NCBI GenBank assembly: GCA_964575895.1 | Contig: CAZNTE010000022.1 | Coordinates: 1-39,844 of the forward strand | Source of the DNA: Gudongella sp964575895 | GTDB lineage: Bacteria > Bacillota > Clostridia > Tissierellales > Tissierellaceae | Length of the DNA: 39,844 nt | Reading direction: 5' to 3' | Position numbers and translations under genes: made by a program | Notes under the pieces: generated by a model | Database searches by the model: none | What the model was told of the DNA's origin: nothing | What the model saw: the letters and a program-made list of their open reading frames with translations, nothing else | Part shown: piece by piece, positions 14,685 through 22,487 of the stretch | Numbering within the stretch: the first letter of the stretch is position 1 | Layout of the letters: every line of letters starts with the position of its first letter

Positions 14685-15320
14685 ATGATTAGTTGTAAAG
14701 AAATGAGAGAAGCTGATAGAAGAGCCATAGAGGATATTGGCATTCCTGGGATAGTTTTAATGGAAAATGCTGCTATAAGAGTTATAGAGAATATAGATTT
14801 TGACAAATTCAATTTCTTTCTCTTAATATGCGGAGTTGGGAACAATGGGGGAGATGGTTTAGCAATTGCAAGACACTTATTCTTAAGGAAGAAGAAAGTA
14901 AAGGTCTACATCCTAGGAGATACAAATAGGGGGACTGATGAATTTCAAATAAACTTAAACATCATAATAAATCTAGGAGTGGATATGGTTATAGTGGATG
15001 GAAATGATACTTCTTGCCTAACTAAAGACTTAAAATCATATGAAGTAGTTGTAGATTCAATATTTGGAATAGGACTGAAAAGGGAGATTCATGGATTATT
15101 TGAAGAAGTTATTAATCATATAAATTACAGTGGAAAATATATTATTTCAGTAGACATTCCTTCTGGAATAAATGGAGATACAGGTGAAGTAATGGGAGTA
15201 GCAATACAAGCAGACAAGACCATAACATTTCACCATATAAAGACGGGATTAACAAAAGCCCCCCTCCATACTGGAGAGATAATAGTAGAAGATATAGGAA
15301 TACCGTACACTCATGATTAA
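14685..15320 (+). CDS. nnrE: NAD(P)H-hydrate epimerase, single YjeF_N domain
   Basis: This 211-residue protein is a YjeF_N domain: it begins ISCKEMREADRRAIEDIGIPG, contains the nucleotide loop CGVGNNGGDGLAIARHL (residues 46-62) and the segment VVDSIFGIGLKREI (catalytic Asp), and ends ISVDIPSGINGDTGEVMG and TITFHHIKTGL. The enzyme interconverts R and S forms of damaged, hydrated NAD(P)H so that a dehydratase can repair them. In many bacteria the epimerase is fused to the ADP/ATP-dependent dehydratase (NnrD); here the frame ends before that domain, so the repair partner must be encoded elsewhere. GTGGAGG precedes the ATG. Confidence 0.9.
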   Translation: MISCKEMREADRRAIEDIGIPGIVLMENAAIRVIENIDFDKFNFFLLICGVGNNGGDGLAIARHLFLRKKKVKVYILGDTNRGTDEFQINLNIIINLGVDMVIVDGNDTSCLTKDLKSYEVVVDSIFGIGLKREIHGLFEEVINHINYSGKYIISVDIPSGINGDTGEVMGVAIQADKTITFHHIKTGLTKAPLHTGEIIVEDIGIPYTHD

Positions 15321-15338
15321 GCAATTATCTAAATTTTG

Positions 15339-15366
15339 TGACAACATAGTAAATAATTGGTATAAT
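15339..15366 (+). promoter_or_regulatory. Promoter for galE
   Basis: TGACAA (15339-15344) and TATAAT (15361-15366) are spaced by 16 bases, with the -10 ending 51 bases before the galE start. Confidence 0.5.
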
Positions 15367-15417
15367 TGAATAATATATTTAAATTTAGAATTAGGTCAAA
15401 ATATTAAGGAGTAGCAT

Positions 15418-16413
15418 ATGAAAGTATTAGTTACTGGTGGGTTGGGATTTATTGGAAGTCATATAAGTGTAGACCTATTAAACAAGGGCTATGATGTGGT
15501 AATAATAGATAATCTGTCCAATTCAAAAGTCCAAGTATTGGATAGGATTGAAGACATATCAAGTAGAAGACCTGTCTTTTATGAACAAGATATATGTAAT
15601 TTAGATGACTTAGAAGTGGTATTTAGAGATCACAGGATAGATGGCATTATTCACCTTGCTGGTTTTAAGGCAGTGGGGGAGTCTGTAGGGGATCCACTTA
15701 AGTATTATTACAATAACATCCTAGGGACACTGCAACTTCTAAAATGCTGTGATGGATTCAAGGTATCAAAGTTCATATATAGCTCATCAGCAACGGTATA
15801 TGGAGATCAGCAGTCCCCTTTAAGAGAAGACATGGAATTAAGAAGACCTACTAATCCTTATGGTGAAACAAAGGTAATGATTGAGAGGATTTTAAGTGAC
15901 TATGCCTGTGCAAATCCAGAATTTTGCCTATCTGTTTTAAGGTATTTTAATCCCATAGGTGCCCACGAAAGTGGATTGATTGGGGAAGACCCCAAGGGCA
16001 TACCAAATAATCTCATGCCCTATATTACTAAGGTGGCTAAAGGAGAATTACCTTTTTTAGGAGTGTATGGTAATGATTATGAGACACCCGATGGAACTTG
16101 CATAAGAGATTACATTCATGTATCAGATCTTTCTATGGGTCATATAAGTGCTTTAGAAAACATATCAAGAGGTCATCAAGTATATAATCTGGGCACAGGA
16201 AGAGGAAGATCAGTATTGGAGATAATAAATACATTTATAGAGGTAAATAAAGTTGATATTCCCTATAGGATAGTAGATAGGAGACCAGGGGATATAGGAA
16301 CAGCTTATGCAGATGTTTCTAAGGCAAAGAGAGTATTAAAATGGGAAGCAAAAAAGTCATTGGAAGATATGGTTAGGGATTCATGGAACTTTGCAGAGAA
16401 AAAAAGCATTTAG
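15418..16413 (+). CDS. galE: UDP-glucose 4-epimerase
   Basis: This 331-residue short-chain dehydrogenase has the NAD-binding GGLGFIGSH (residues 7-15), the catalytic tyrosine-lysine pair Tyr148 and Lys152 (NPYGETK), the serine strand SSSATVYGD, and family segments RYFNPIGAHESG and DGTCIRDYIHV. It interconverts UDP-glucose and UDP-galactose for surface polysaccharide synthesis or galactose use. AAGGAGTAG precedes the ATG. The closest functional partner in the window is galU (18308), which makes UDP-glucose; a diguanylate cyclase gene lies between them. Length is normal. Confidence 0.93.
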   Translation: MKVLVTGGLGFIGSHISVDLLNKGYDVVIIDNLSNSKVQVLDRIEDISSRRPVFYEQDICNLDDLEVVFRDHRIDGIIHLAGFKAVGESVGDPLKYYYNNILGTLQLLKCCDGFKVSKFIYSSSATVYGDQQSPLREDMELRRPTNPYGETKVMIERILSDYACANPEFCLSVLRYFNPIGAHESGLIGEDPKGIPNNLMPYITKVAKGELPFLGVYGNDYETPDGTCIRDYIHVSDLSMGHISALENISRGHQVYNLGTGRGRSVLEIINTFIEVNKVDIPYRIVDRRPGDIGTAYADVSKAKRVLKWEAKKSLEDMVRDSWNFAEKKSI

Positions 16414-16438
16414 AGATCTTTAGTCCAGAAATTAATAA

Positions 16439-16467
16439 TTGACTTCAACAATGTAAATTGTTATAAA
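16439..16467 (+). promoter_or_regulatory. Sigma-A type promoter
   Basis: TTGACT (16439-16444), 17 bases, TATAAA (16462-16467), 33 bases before the start of the PAS-GGDEF gene. It shows this gene is transcribed independently of galE. Confidence 0.7.
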
Positions 16468-16500
16468 TATAATAGAAATAGGCATTTAAAGGAGTTTAAT

Positions 16501-18192
16501 ATGTCTAATAGATATATGTTCGAACAAGATAAAGATGAAAACAATGATATAAGAATACCTGTTGATCTAAAGTATCATACCCTAGTAGATGGATTGTCTC
16601 TAGGGGTTGTTTATTTGACAAAAGACTATAAGGTTATAGATAAGAATCACCTTATTGACTATTGGTTTCCGACAGGACTTGGGGAGAATTCCTTGTGTTT
16701 TCATTCCTTGGATTTAAACAAGAGATCTAAACCTTGTGAAGATTGTAGAGTTTTGGATGCTTTTGATAGCGGATATCCTAGTCAGAGTATTCGAGTCAAG
16801 AAAACATCCATTGGAGATAGGACTTTTAAAATAGTGGCAAGACCAATAAAGGATGAGAACAACCAAGTGATAGCTGTGATGGAAACCCTGGAGGATATAA
16901 CTGACTTATTAGAAACTCAGAAACAGAAAGCAGAAAATGAAAGAAGATTAAGGGAGTATAACGAGAGATTTCTTCAATTGGCCAGACAAAGTAGATCTGT
17001 TACCTGGGAAGTTGATGTAAATGGTTTATATAAGTATGTAAGTGATAATGTTGAGGAAGAATGGGGCTACAAAGAGGAAGATCTAGTTGATAAATTATAC
17101 TTTTATGATTTACATCCTGAAAAAGAGAGAGAACATTATAAAGAGATAGGATTAAGGACTATCCTCTCTGGAGTAAGTATAACTGGAATGGAAAACCCCA
17201 TTATTACTAAGAGTGGAAATATCAAATGGTTATTAAGCGCTGGAATACCTAAATATGATAAAAGAGGAGAAATAATAGGCTTTAAAGGCATAGATACTGA
17301 TATATCAATATTAAAAGACACCCAGCATCAGCTTATTAGTAATAGGAGATTTTTAAGTGACATACTAGAATATAGTGGAACATTAATTTATACCAAGGAT
17401 ATTGATGGTAGATATACATTTGTAAATAAGAAGTGGGAGGAAGTTACAGGCTTAAGTCGAGAGAAAACATTAGGTTATAATGACTTTGAAGTATTTCCCC
17501 TAGATGTGGCAAATAGATATTTGGAGAATGATAAGAAGGTATTGGAGTTAAAGAGAGTAATTGAGTTTGAGGAGTATCTTCAAAGTGAAGATGGAATCAG
17601 ACACTTTATATCCATTAAATTCCCCATTTTCGATGAGCATGATGAAATTACTAGTATATGTGGAATAACAACAGACATAACTGACAGAAAGATTCAGGAA
17701 GAGAGGATAACATATTTAGCAACCCATGATTATTTAACAGGATTACCAACTATACAGGTAATCAAGGATAGAATCAAATTAGCAATTCAACTTGGAAAGA
17801 GAAATAATTCAAGATTTTCAGTTCTCTTTATAGACCTTGATGGATTCAAAAATGTAAATGATACCTATGGTCATGACAGCGGAGATAAGGTATTGGTAGA
17901 AGTTGCCAAGAGAATAGAAGAGACCATAAGAAAATCTGATACAGCTTCAAGGATAGCAGGTGATGAGTTTATGGTTTTACTCATGGAAATAGAAGATGAA
18001 AAAGGTGTTACTAACCTAGTAAATAGACTAAAAGACAAGATTAATAAACCAATATTATTAGATCAAGGTGAAGTAAGAGTAGGTTCTAGTATAGGGGTTG
18101 CTATATATCCTGAGGATGGGGAAACAATAGATGATTTGGTTAGACATTCAGATAAGATGATGTACCTTGACAAAAGGAGAGAATCAGAATAA
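16501..18192 (+). CDS. PAS-domain diguanylate cyclase (AGDEF variant)
   Basis: This 563-residue soluble protein has a degenerate N-terminal PAS-like sensor with several cysteines (CFHSLDLNKRSKPCEDCRV, residues 75-93), two clearer PAS/PAC units (about 150-275 and 280-400; KGIDTDISILKD and CGITTDITDRK are PAC ends) and a GGDEF domain (405-560). The active-site loop is AGDEF at 486-490, a substitution still found in active cyclases, and an inhibitory RxxD site (Arg477-Asp480) lies five residues before it. It should make c-di-GMP from two GTP with product feedback. The C-x-x-C-rich first PAS may sense redox state or bind metal. It has its own promoter and terminator. Confidence 0.87.
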   Translation: MSNRYMFEQDKDENNDIRIPVDLKYHTLVDGLSLGVVYLTKDYKVIDKNHLIDYWFPTGLGENSLCFHSLDLNKRSKPCEDCRVLDAFDSGYPSQSIRVKKTSIGDRTFKIVARPIKDENNQVIAVMETLEDITDLLETQKQKAENERRLREYNERFLQLARQSRSVTWEVDVNGLYKYVSDNVEEEWGYKEEDLVDKLYFYDLHPEKEREHYKEIGLRTILSGVSITGMENPIITKSGNIKWLLSAGIPKYDKRGEIIGFKGIDTDISILKDTQHQLISNRRFLSDILEYSGTLIYTKDIDGRYTFVNKKWEEVTGLSREKTLGYNDFEVFPLDVANRYLENDKKVLELKRVIEFEEYLQSEDGIRHFISIKFPIFDEHDEITSICGITTDITDRKIQEERITYLATHDYLTGLPTIQVIKDRIKLAIQLGKRNNSRFSVLFIDLDGFKNVNDTYGHDSGDKVLVEVAKRIEETIRKSDTASRIAGDEFMVLLMEIEDEKGVTNLVNRLKDKINKPILLDQGEVRVGSSIGVAIYPEDGETIDDLVRHSDKMMYLDKRRESE

Positions 18193-18226
18193 AGGCGTAA
18201 GCAACAAAACGCCTTTTTACTTTTTA
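18191..18226 (+). terminator. Intrinsic terminator
   Basis: AAAGGCGT (18191-18198) pairs with ACGCCTTT (18209-18216), followed by TTACTTTTT. The stem begins at the stop codon of the preceding gene. Confidence 0.8.
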
Positions 18227-18307
18227 TGGGTGTTTTAAAATACTATATTTGATATAATGTCATTAACTACGGAAAATAAGAAAAGATGAAGATCGGGAGG
18301 GACTTAA

Positions 18308-19174
18308 ATGAAGGTTAGGAAGGCAGTAATACCAGCAGCTGGACTAGGGACAAGATTTTTACCAGCCACAAAGGCACAGCCAAAAGAAATGTTACCTATA
18401 GTGGATAAACCTACACTTCAGTATATTATTGAAGAGGCTGTGGATTCAGGAATTGATGAAATATTGATAATCACAGGTAGAAATAAGTCTTCAATAGAAA
18501 ACCACTTTGACAAGTCTGTTGAACTGGAAATAGAACTTGAAAAATCAGGCAAAGATGAATTATTAGAAGAAGTAAGAAAAATTTCAGATATGGTCAACAT
18601 TCACTATATTAGGCAAAAAGAACCAAAGGGTCTGGGTCATGCCATATACTGTGCTAAAAGCTTCATAGGGGATGAACCCTTTGCAGTCCTCTTAGGGGAT
18701 GATATTGTATACAATGAAAAACCTTGCCTAAAGCAAATGATAGAAGCATATAATGAATATAAGACAACAATTTTAGGTGTACAGGAGGTACCCCTAGCTG
18801 ATGTTTCCAAATATGGAATAGTTGAGGGAAAACACATTGAGGACAGAATATATAAGGTAAAGAACTTAATTGAAAAACCAACAGTGGAAAATGCACCCTC
18901 AAATATTGCAATCCTTGGAAGATATATCATTAACCCTGCAATATTCAAAGCATTAGAAGAAACTAAACCAGGGAAAAATGGGGAGATTCAATTAACAGAT
19001 GCCCTGGAGATTCTTTCAAATTGGGAAGCCATGTATGCTTATGTATTTGAAGGAAAGAGATATGATGTAGGTAATAAACTAGGATTCTTAGAAGCTACGG
19101 TGGAATTTGCCCTAAGAAGGGAAGAACTTAAGGATGAGTTTATGGAGTATTTAAGAGGTATTGTAAAGGAATAG
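18308..19174 (+). CDS. galU: UTP-glucose-1-phosphate uridylyltransferase
   Basis: This 288-residue nucleotidyltransferase begins VRKAVIPAAGLGTRFLPATK with the nucleotide loop, followed by AQPKEMLPIVDKPTLQYIIEE. It has the metal Asp in VLLGDDIVY, the sugar-binding NLIEKPTVENAPSN, and PGKNGEIQLTDAL with the product-site Glu. It makes UDP-glucose from glucose-1-phosphate and UTP, the precursor for glycolipids and capsule. AGATCGGGAGGG precedes the ATG. The next gene follows after 22 bases, then a third after 16, so galU probably leads a three-gene operon. Confidence 0.95.
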   Translation: MKVRKAVIPAAGLGTRFLPATKAQPKEMLPIVDKPTLQYIIEEAVDSGIDEILIITGRNKSSIENHFDKSVELEIELEKSGKDELLEEVRKISDMVNIHYIRQKEPKGLGHAIYCAKSFIGDEPFAVLLGDDIVYNEKPCLKQMIEAYNEYKTTILGVQEVPLADVSKYGIVEGKHIEDRIYKVKNLIEKPTVENAPSNIAILGRYIINPAIFKALEETKPGKNGEIQLTDALEILSNWEAMYAYVFEGKRYDVGNKLGFLEATVEFALRREELKDEFMEYLRGIVKE

Positions 19175-19196
19175 TCAATAAATAGGGGATGGTTAT

Positions 19197-19691
19197 ATGT
19201 CATATAGGATCAGAGTGGGTCAAGAAAAGGATCTAAAAAGATTAACTGAAATATATAATATGTCCATAGAGGAAGGTGGAATCACAGCATACACAGAAAC
19301 CTTTACTATAGATGAAAGAAAAGAGTGGTTATCTAGTTTCAACCATAAGTATCCCTTATTTGTAATTGAAGAGGATGGTTTTGTTCTTGGCTACTCCTAT
19401 CTCTCACCCTATCGACCTGGAAGAAGGGCTTTAAGTAGTGTTGTTGAGATTAGCTACTATCTTGACTTAAATTATATTGGGAGAGGAATTGGTTCAACAC
19501 TCATTGAACATACGATAAATATTTCTAAGGAATTGGGATATTTGACAATGGTTGCAATTCTATTAAGTAGCAATATAAGGAGTATATCCATACTTGAGAA
19601 GTTTGGATTTTGCTTATGGGGTGAAATTCCAGAAAGTGCTCAATTTGGAGAAAATTGGTATTCCCATATATATTACGGAAGAAAATTATAA
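19197..19691 (+). CDS. GNAT acetyltransferase (phosphinothricin acetyltransferase-like)
   Basis: This 164-residue protein has the PAT/Bar-type GNAT layout: IRVGQEKDLKRLTEIYNMSI at the start, GGITAYTETFTIDER, FVIEEDGFVLGYSYLSPYRP, the acetyl-CoA loop YIGRGIGSTLIEH, and SNIRSISILEKFGFCLWGEIP. Members acetylate the amino group of small molecules such as phosphinothricin or methionine sulfone/sulfoximine; the native substrate here is unknown. Ribosome site GGGGATGG precedes the ATG. It sits between galU and a gamma carbonic anhydrase in one apparent operon, which gives no obvious clue to its substrate. Confidence 0.85.
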   Translation: MSYRIRVGQEKDLKRLTEIYNMSIEEGGITAYTETFTIDERKEWLSSFNHKYPLFVIEEDGFVLGYSYLSPYRPGRRALSSVVEISYYLDLNYIGRGIGSTLIEHTINISKELGYLTMVAILLSSNIRSISILEKFGFCLWGEIPESAQFGENWYSHIYYGRKL

Positions 19692-19707
19692 AGAGTAAGG
19701 AGACATT

Positions 19708-20256
19708 ATGATAAAGGAATTTGAAGGAGTCAAGCCAAAATTGCATGAAAAAACCTACCTGGCTGAAGGGGCTAAGGTAGTAGGAAATGTTGAATTAGAA
19801 GAGTATGCAAGTCTTTGGCATAATGTTGTTGCCAGGGGAGATATCAATAGAATATTTGTAGGGAGGTACTCAAATATTCAAGACAATAGCGTGCTTCATG
19901 TGGCGGATGATTTAGAGTGTTACGTTGGAGAATTTGTAACTGTTGGCCATGGAGTTATGCTACATGGCTGTAGGGTAGAAGATCACTGCTTAATTGGAAT
20001 GGGATCCGTTCTTTTAAATGGAGTTGTTGTAGGAAGAGGAAGTATTATTGCTGCAGGAGCTGTAATAAAGGAAGGGATGATAATACCTCCATTTTCATTG
20101 GTTGCAGGTGTTCCAGCAAAGATAATTAGAGAGCTACCAAAGGATTTAGATAAAATTCATGCCCAAGCATTGAAGTATAAGACCCTCTGGACAGAGAGGT
20201 ATAAAATACTACCAGATGCTGATGGTGAAAGATACCAAGGACAAGAGATCGTCTAA
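19708..20256 (+). CDS. Gamma-type carbonic anhydrase family protein
   Basis: This 182-residue protein is a left-handed beta-helix of hexapeptide repeats (GAKVVGNVELEEYASLWHNVV and onward) followed by a C-terminal helix (KDLDKIHAQALKYKTLW). The three zinc-ligand histidines are present at His64 (DNSVLHVADD), His81 and His86 (VGHGVMLHGC), and Arg43-Gly-Asp45 and Gln58 match the conserved active-site surround. It should form trimers and may hydrate CO2, though many members of this YrdA/PaaY-like group show weak or no measured activity. AAGGAGAC precedes the ATG. It is the last gene of the galU operon. Confidence 0.88.
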   Translation: MIKEFEGVKPKLHEKTYLAEGAKVVGNVELEEYASLWHNVVARGDINRIFVGRYSNIQDNSVLHVADDLECYVGEFVTVGHGVMLHGCRVEDHCLIGMGSVLLNGVVVGRGSIIAAGAVIKEGMIIPPFSLVAGVPAKIIRELPKDLDKIHAQALKYKTLWTERYKILPDADGERYQGQEIV

Positions 20257-20334
20257 TTTACCACTTTATCATATTTGGATATTGGTGTATAATAGTAATG
20301 TTATGGAAATAAGTCAAATACTAAGAGGCTAATT

Positions 20335-21996
20335 ATGTTTAATAACACAAAAAGAAATAGAATACTAGTCTATTGTATAGCATTCATAGTTTTATCTATA
20401 ATTTCATACCTGACTCTTACAATGCCCTCCAAAGACTATAGTCTAACAAGGAAGGAAAAGATAGATTTAAATCATGGTTGGGAAGTGGAATATGAAGGAA
20501 ATATTATTAAGAATGTTAGTTTTCCTTATGACTTGAATCTGGAAGAAAACACTCCCTATACTGCAAGACTTATCCTACCAGAGGATTTTAAGAATCATGT
20601 AAGGTTAAGAATAAGGTCCTCCATGCAGGATCTTATAGTATATGTGGATGGTGAAGAAGTCTTCAGAGATATTAAGGAGATGGATGGGAAACTAGTCGTT
20701 CCAGATGCCAGCCTTTGGCATCTATTTGAGTTGCCAAATGATATAGGTGGAAAGGAATTGAAACTGGAGATGAAATCGCCAACAATTGAGTTTTCTGGGA
20801 TGCTAAATGAAGTGTATGCTGGGGAAGGGAAAGATTTAATATATGATATAGTAAGAGATAAAATTTTCAACTTATCACTAAGTGTCTTGTTTATAATATT
20901 TGGGATTATAACCTTAGGCTTATCATTTATTCTCAAGAATTTAGAGGATAATAGGCTCTTGTACTTGGGAGTATTTTCAATATTAGTAGCTCTTTGGATA
21001 TTTTCAGAATCAAAGATAATGCAGATATTCATAGGCAATAGATTTATACTAGGGGGCTTAAGCTATATGCTAATTCCCATGATTCCCATGGCATTTGGAT
21101 TGTTTTTAAAGGAATCGGTGCTAAAAAAATACAAGGATATAATGATTGTATTTGCCTTTATGTTTATGGCAAATTTACTTATAAATATATATTTACAGCT
21201 ATCGGGGATAGCCTCTTTTATATCAAGCATGCAACTAACACTTGTACTAATAATGTCTACATTAGTAGGAGTACTATTTTTTATGGTATTGGAATGGAGA
21301 AAATATGGGAATCGACAAGCACGACAAATGCTTATTTATTCAAGGATCTTATCAGTATTTTTAATAATTGAGGTTATTGTTTTTCTTACGAAAAGATTTG
21401 AAATAACAAGCATATTTTCTGGAATTGGGTTACTAATATTTTTCACTCAGATAACCTATACTACCTTTAAGTCAGTTAATAATATGATGATCTACGAAAA
21501 GGAAACTGAGATACTAAAGAAATTGGCATATAAGGACATATTGACTAATATGGGAAACAGGGCTGCATTCGAGAAACATATCGATGGTTTAAGAAAAACT
21601 AATAATAAGAAGCCTTTTAGGTTGACCATGATGGATATTAATAATCTTAAGTTTATTAATGATAATTATGGACACCAGGAGGGAGATACTGCTATTAAGA
21701 TTTGTAGCAATGTTATAGAAAAATATCTACAACCTTTTGGAGAATGTTTTAGAATTGGTGGAGATGAATTTGCTTGTATCATATTTGACTTGGAAGATGA
21801 AGATTTTAATAATCAAGTTAGCAAAATGAAGATGGAACTGGAAAATACAAAGATAGAATATGATTATAAGTTGGACATTGCCATAGGATCAAATATTTAT
21901 TGTTATGATGAACATAATGATATAGGGAGTTTTATTCACGAGACGGATTTAAAAATGTATCAGAATAAGAGAATAACAAAAACAGTACAGGAGTAA
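20335..21996 (+). CDS. Membrane diguanylate cyclase with 7TM sensor (7TMR-DISM-like)
   Basis: This 553-residue protein has a first membrane segment (12-31), an extracellular jelly-roll-like domain (about 40-170; HGWEVEYEG, VRLRIRSSMQDLIVYVDGEE), then seven hydrophobic helices (about 180-385) and a cytoplasmic GGDEF domain (395-550). The layout is that of 7TMR-DISM receptors with a carbohydrate-binding-like outer domain. The active loop is canonical GGDEF (475-479). The residues before it (LQPFGECFRI) contain no RxxD, so this cyclase lacks product inhibition, unlike the one at 16501. It overlooks a VanZ-like gene two bases downstream, so the two are co-expressed. Confidence 0.85.
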   Translation: MFNNTKRNRILVYCIAFIVLSIISYLTLTMPSKDYSLTRKEKIDLNHGWEVEYEGNIIKNVSFPYDLNLEENTPYTARLILPEDFKNHVRLRIRSSMQDLIVYVDGEEVFRDIKEMDGKLVVPDASLWHLFELPNDIGGKELKLEMKSPTIEFSGMLNEVYAGEGKDLIYDIVRDKIFNLSLSVLFIIFGIITLGLSFILKNLEDNRLLYLGVFSILVALWIFSESKIMQIFIGNRFILGGLSYMLIPMIPMAFGLFLKESVLKKYKDIMIVFAFMFMANLLINIYLQLSGIASFISSMQLTLVLIMSTLVGVLFFMVLEWRKYGNRQARQMLIYSRILSVFLIIEVIVFLTKRFEITSIFSGIGLLIFFTQITYTTFKSVNNMMIYEKETEILKKLAYKDILTNMGNRAAFEKHIDGLRKTNNKKPFRLTMMDINNLKFINDNYGHQEGDTAIKICSNVIEKYLQPFGECFRIGGDEFACIIFDLEDEDFNNQVSKMKMELENTKIEYDYKLDIAIGSNIYCYDEHNDIGSFIHETDLKMYQNKRITKTVQE

Positions 21997-21998
21997 TT

Positions 21999-22454
21999 AT
22001 GTTTAAAAGAAAAATTCCATGGTTACCAGTCATATTATGGATGATGGTAATCTTTTATCTAAGTGGTCAAATAGCAAGTGATTCCAATAATCTAAGCATG
22101 GGATTAACAAGGAGAATATACGATGTAATAAGTGTTTTTGTTCCAAGTCTTGAAATTGACTTCTTTAATCACATTATAAGAAAAAATGCTCATTTTATAG
22201 CATACTTTATACTTGGAATTCTATCTATTAATGCCTTATACTTAAATGGAATATATAATAAGAAGGCCTTTAGTATAGGATTATTAATATCCGTTATATA
22301 TGCTATAACTGATGAGATTCATCAGTTATTTGTCCCGGGAAGAGCAGGTAGAATACTGGATGTAATAATCGATTCATCTGGAGCCCTTGTAGGAATAATT
22401 TTATACATTCTATTGTTTAAGTTGATAGATAAAAAAAGAAGGACTCAGTTTTAG
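21999..22454 (+). CDS. VanZ-like family membrane protein
   Basis: This 151-residue protein has four membrane segments (about 6-24, 60-80, 88-108 and 120-143). Family signatures include IPWLPVILWMMVIFYLSGQ, IIRKNAHFIAYFILGILSI and YAITDEIHQLFVPGRAGRILDVIIDSSGA, the last being the VanZ core. VanZ proteins are tied to teicoplanin or lipoglycopeptide resistance, but most homologues, including stand-alone ones like this, have no known role. It starts two bases after the cyclase stop codon; the ribosome site ACAGGAG lies in the end of that gene. Confidence 0.87.
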   Translation: MFKRKIPWLPVILWMMVIFYLSGQIASDSNNLSMGLTRRIYDVISVFVPSLEIDFFNHIIRKNAHFIAYFILGILSINALYLNGIYNKKAFSIGLLISVIYAITDEIHQLFVPGRAGRILDVIIDSSGALVGIILYILLFKLIDKKRRTQF

Positions 22455-22462
22455 AGCCCTTC
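22431..22462. terminator. Bidirectional terminator, strongest on the minus strand
   Basis: GAAGGACTCA (22438-22447) pairs with AGAGCCCTTC (22453-22462) with one mismatch. On the minus strand it is followed by seven Ts (22431-22437), ending the secreted-protein gene. The vanZ stop codon lies inside the hairpin. Confidence 0.75.
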
Positions 22463-22487
22463 TCCTTATTTTACCAGCAATATATTT

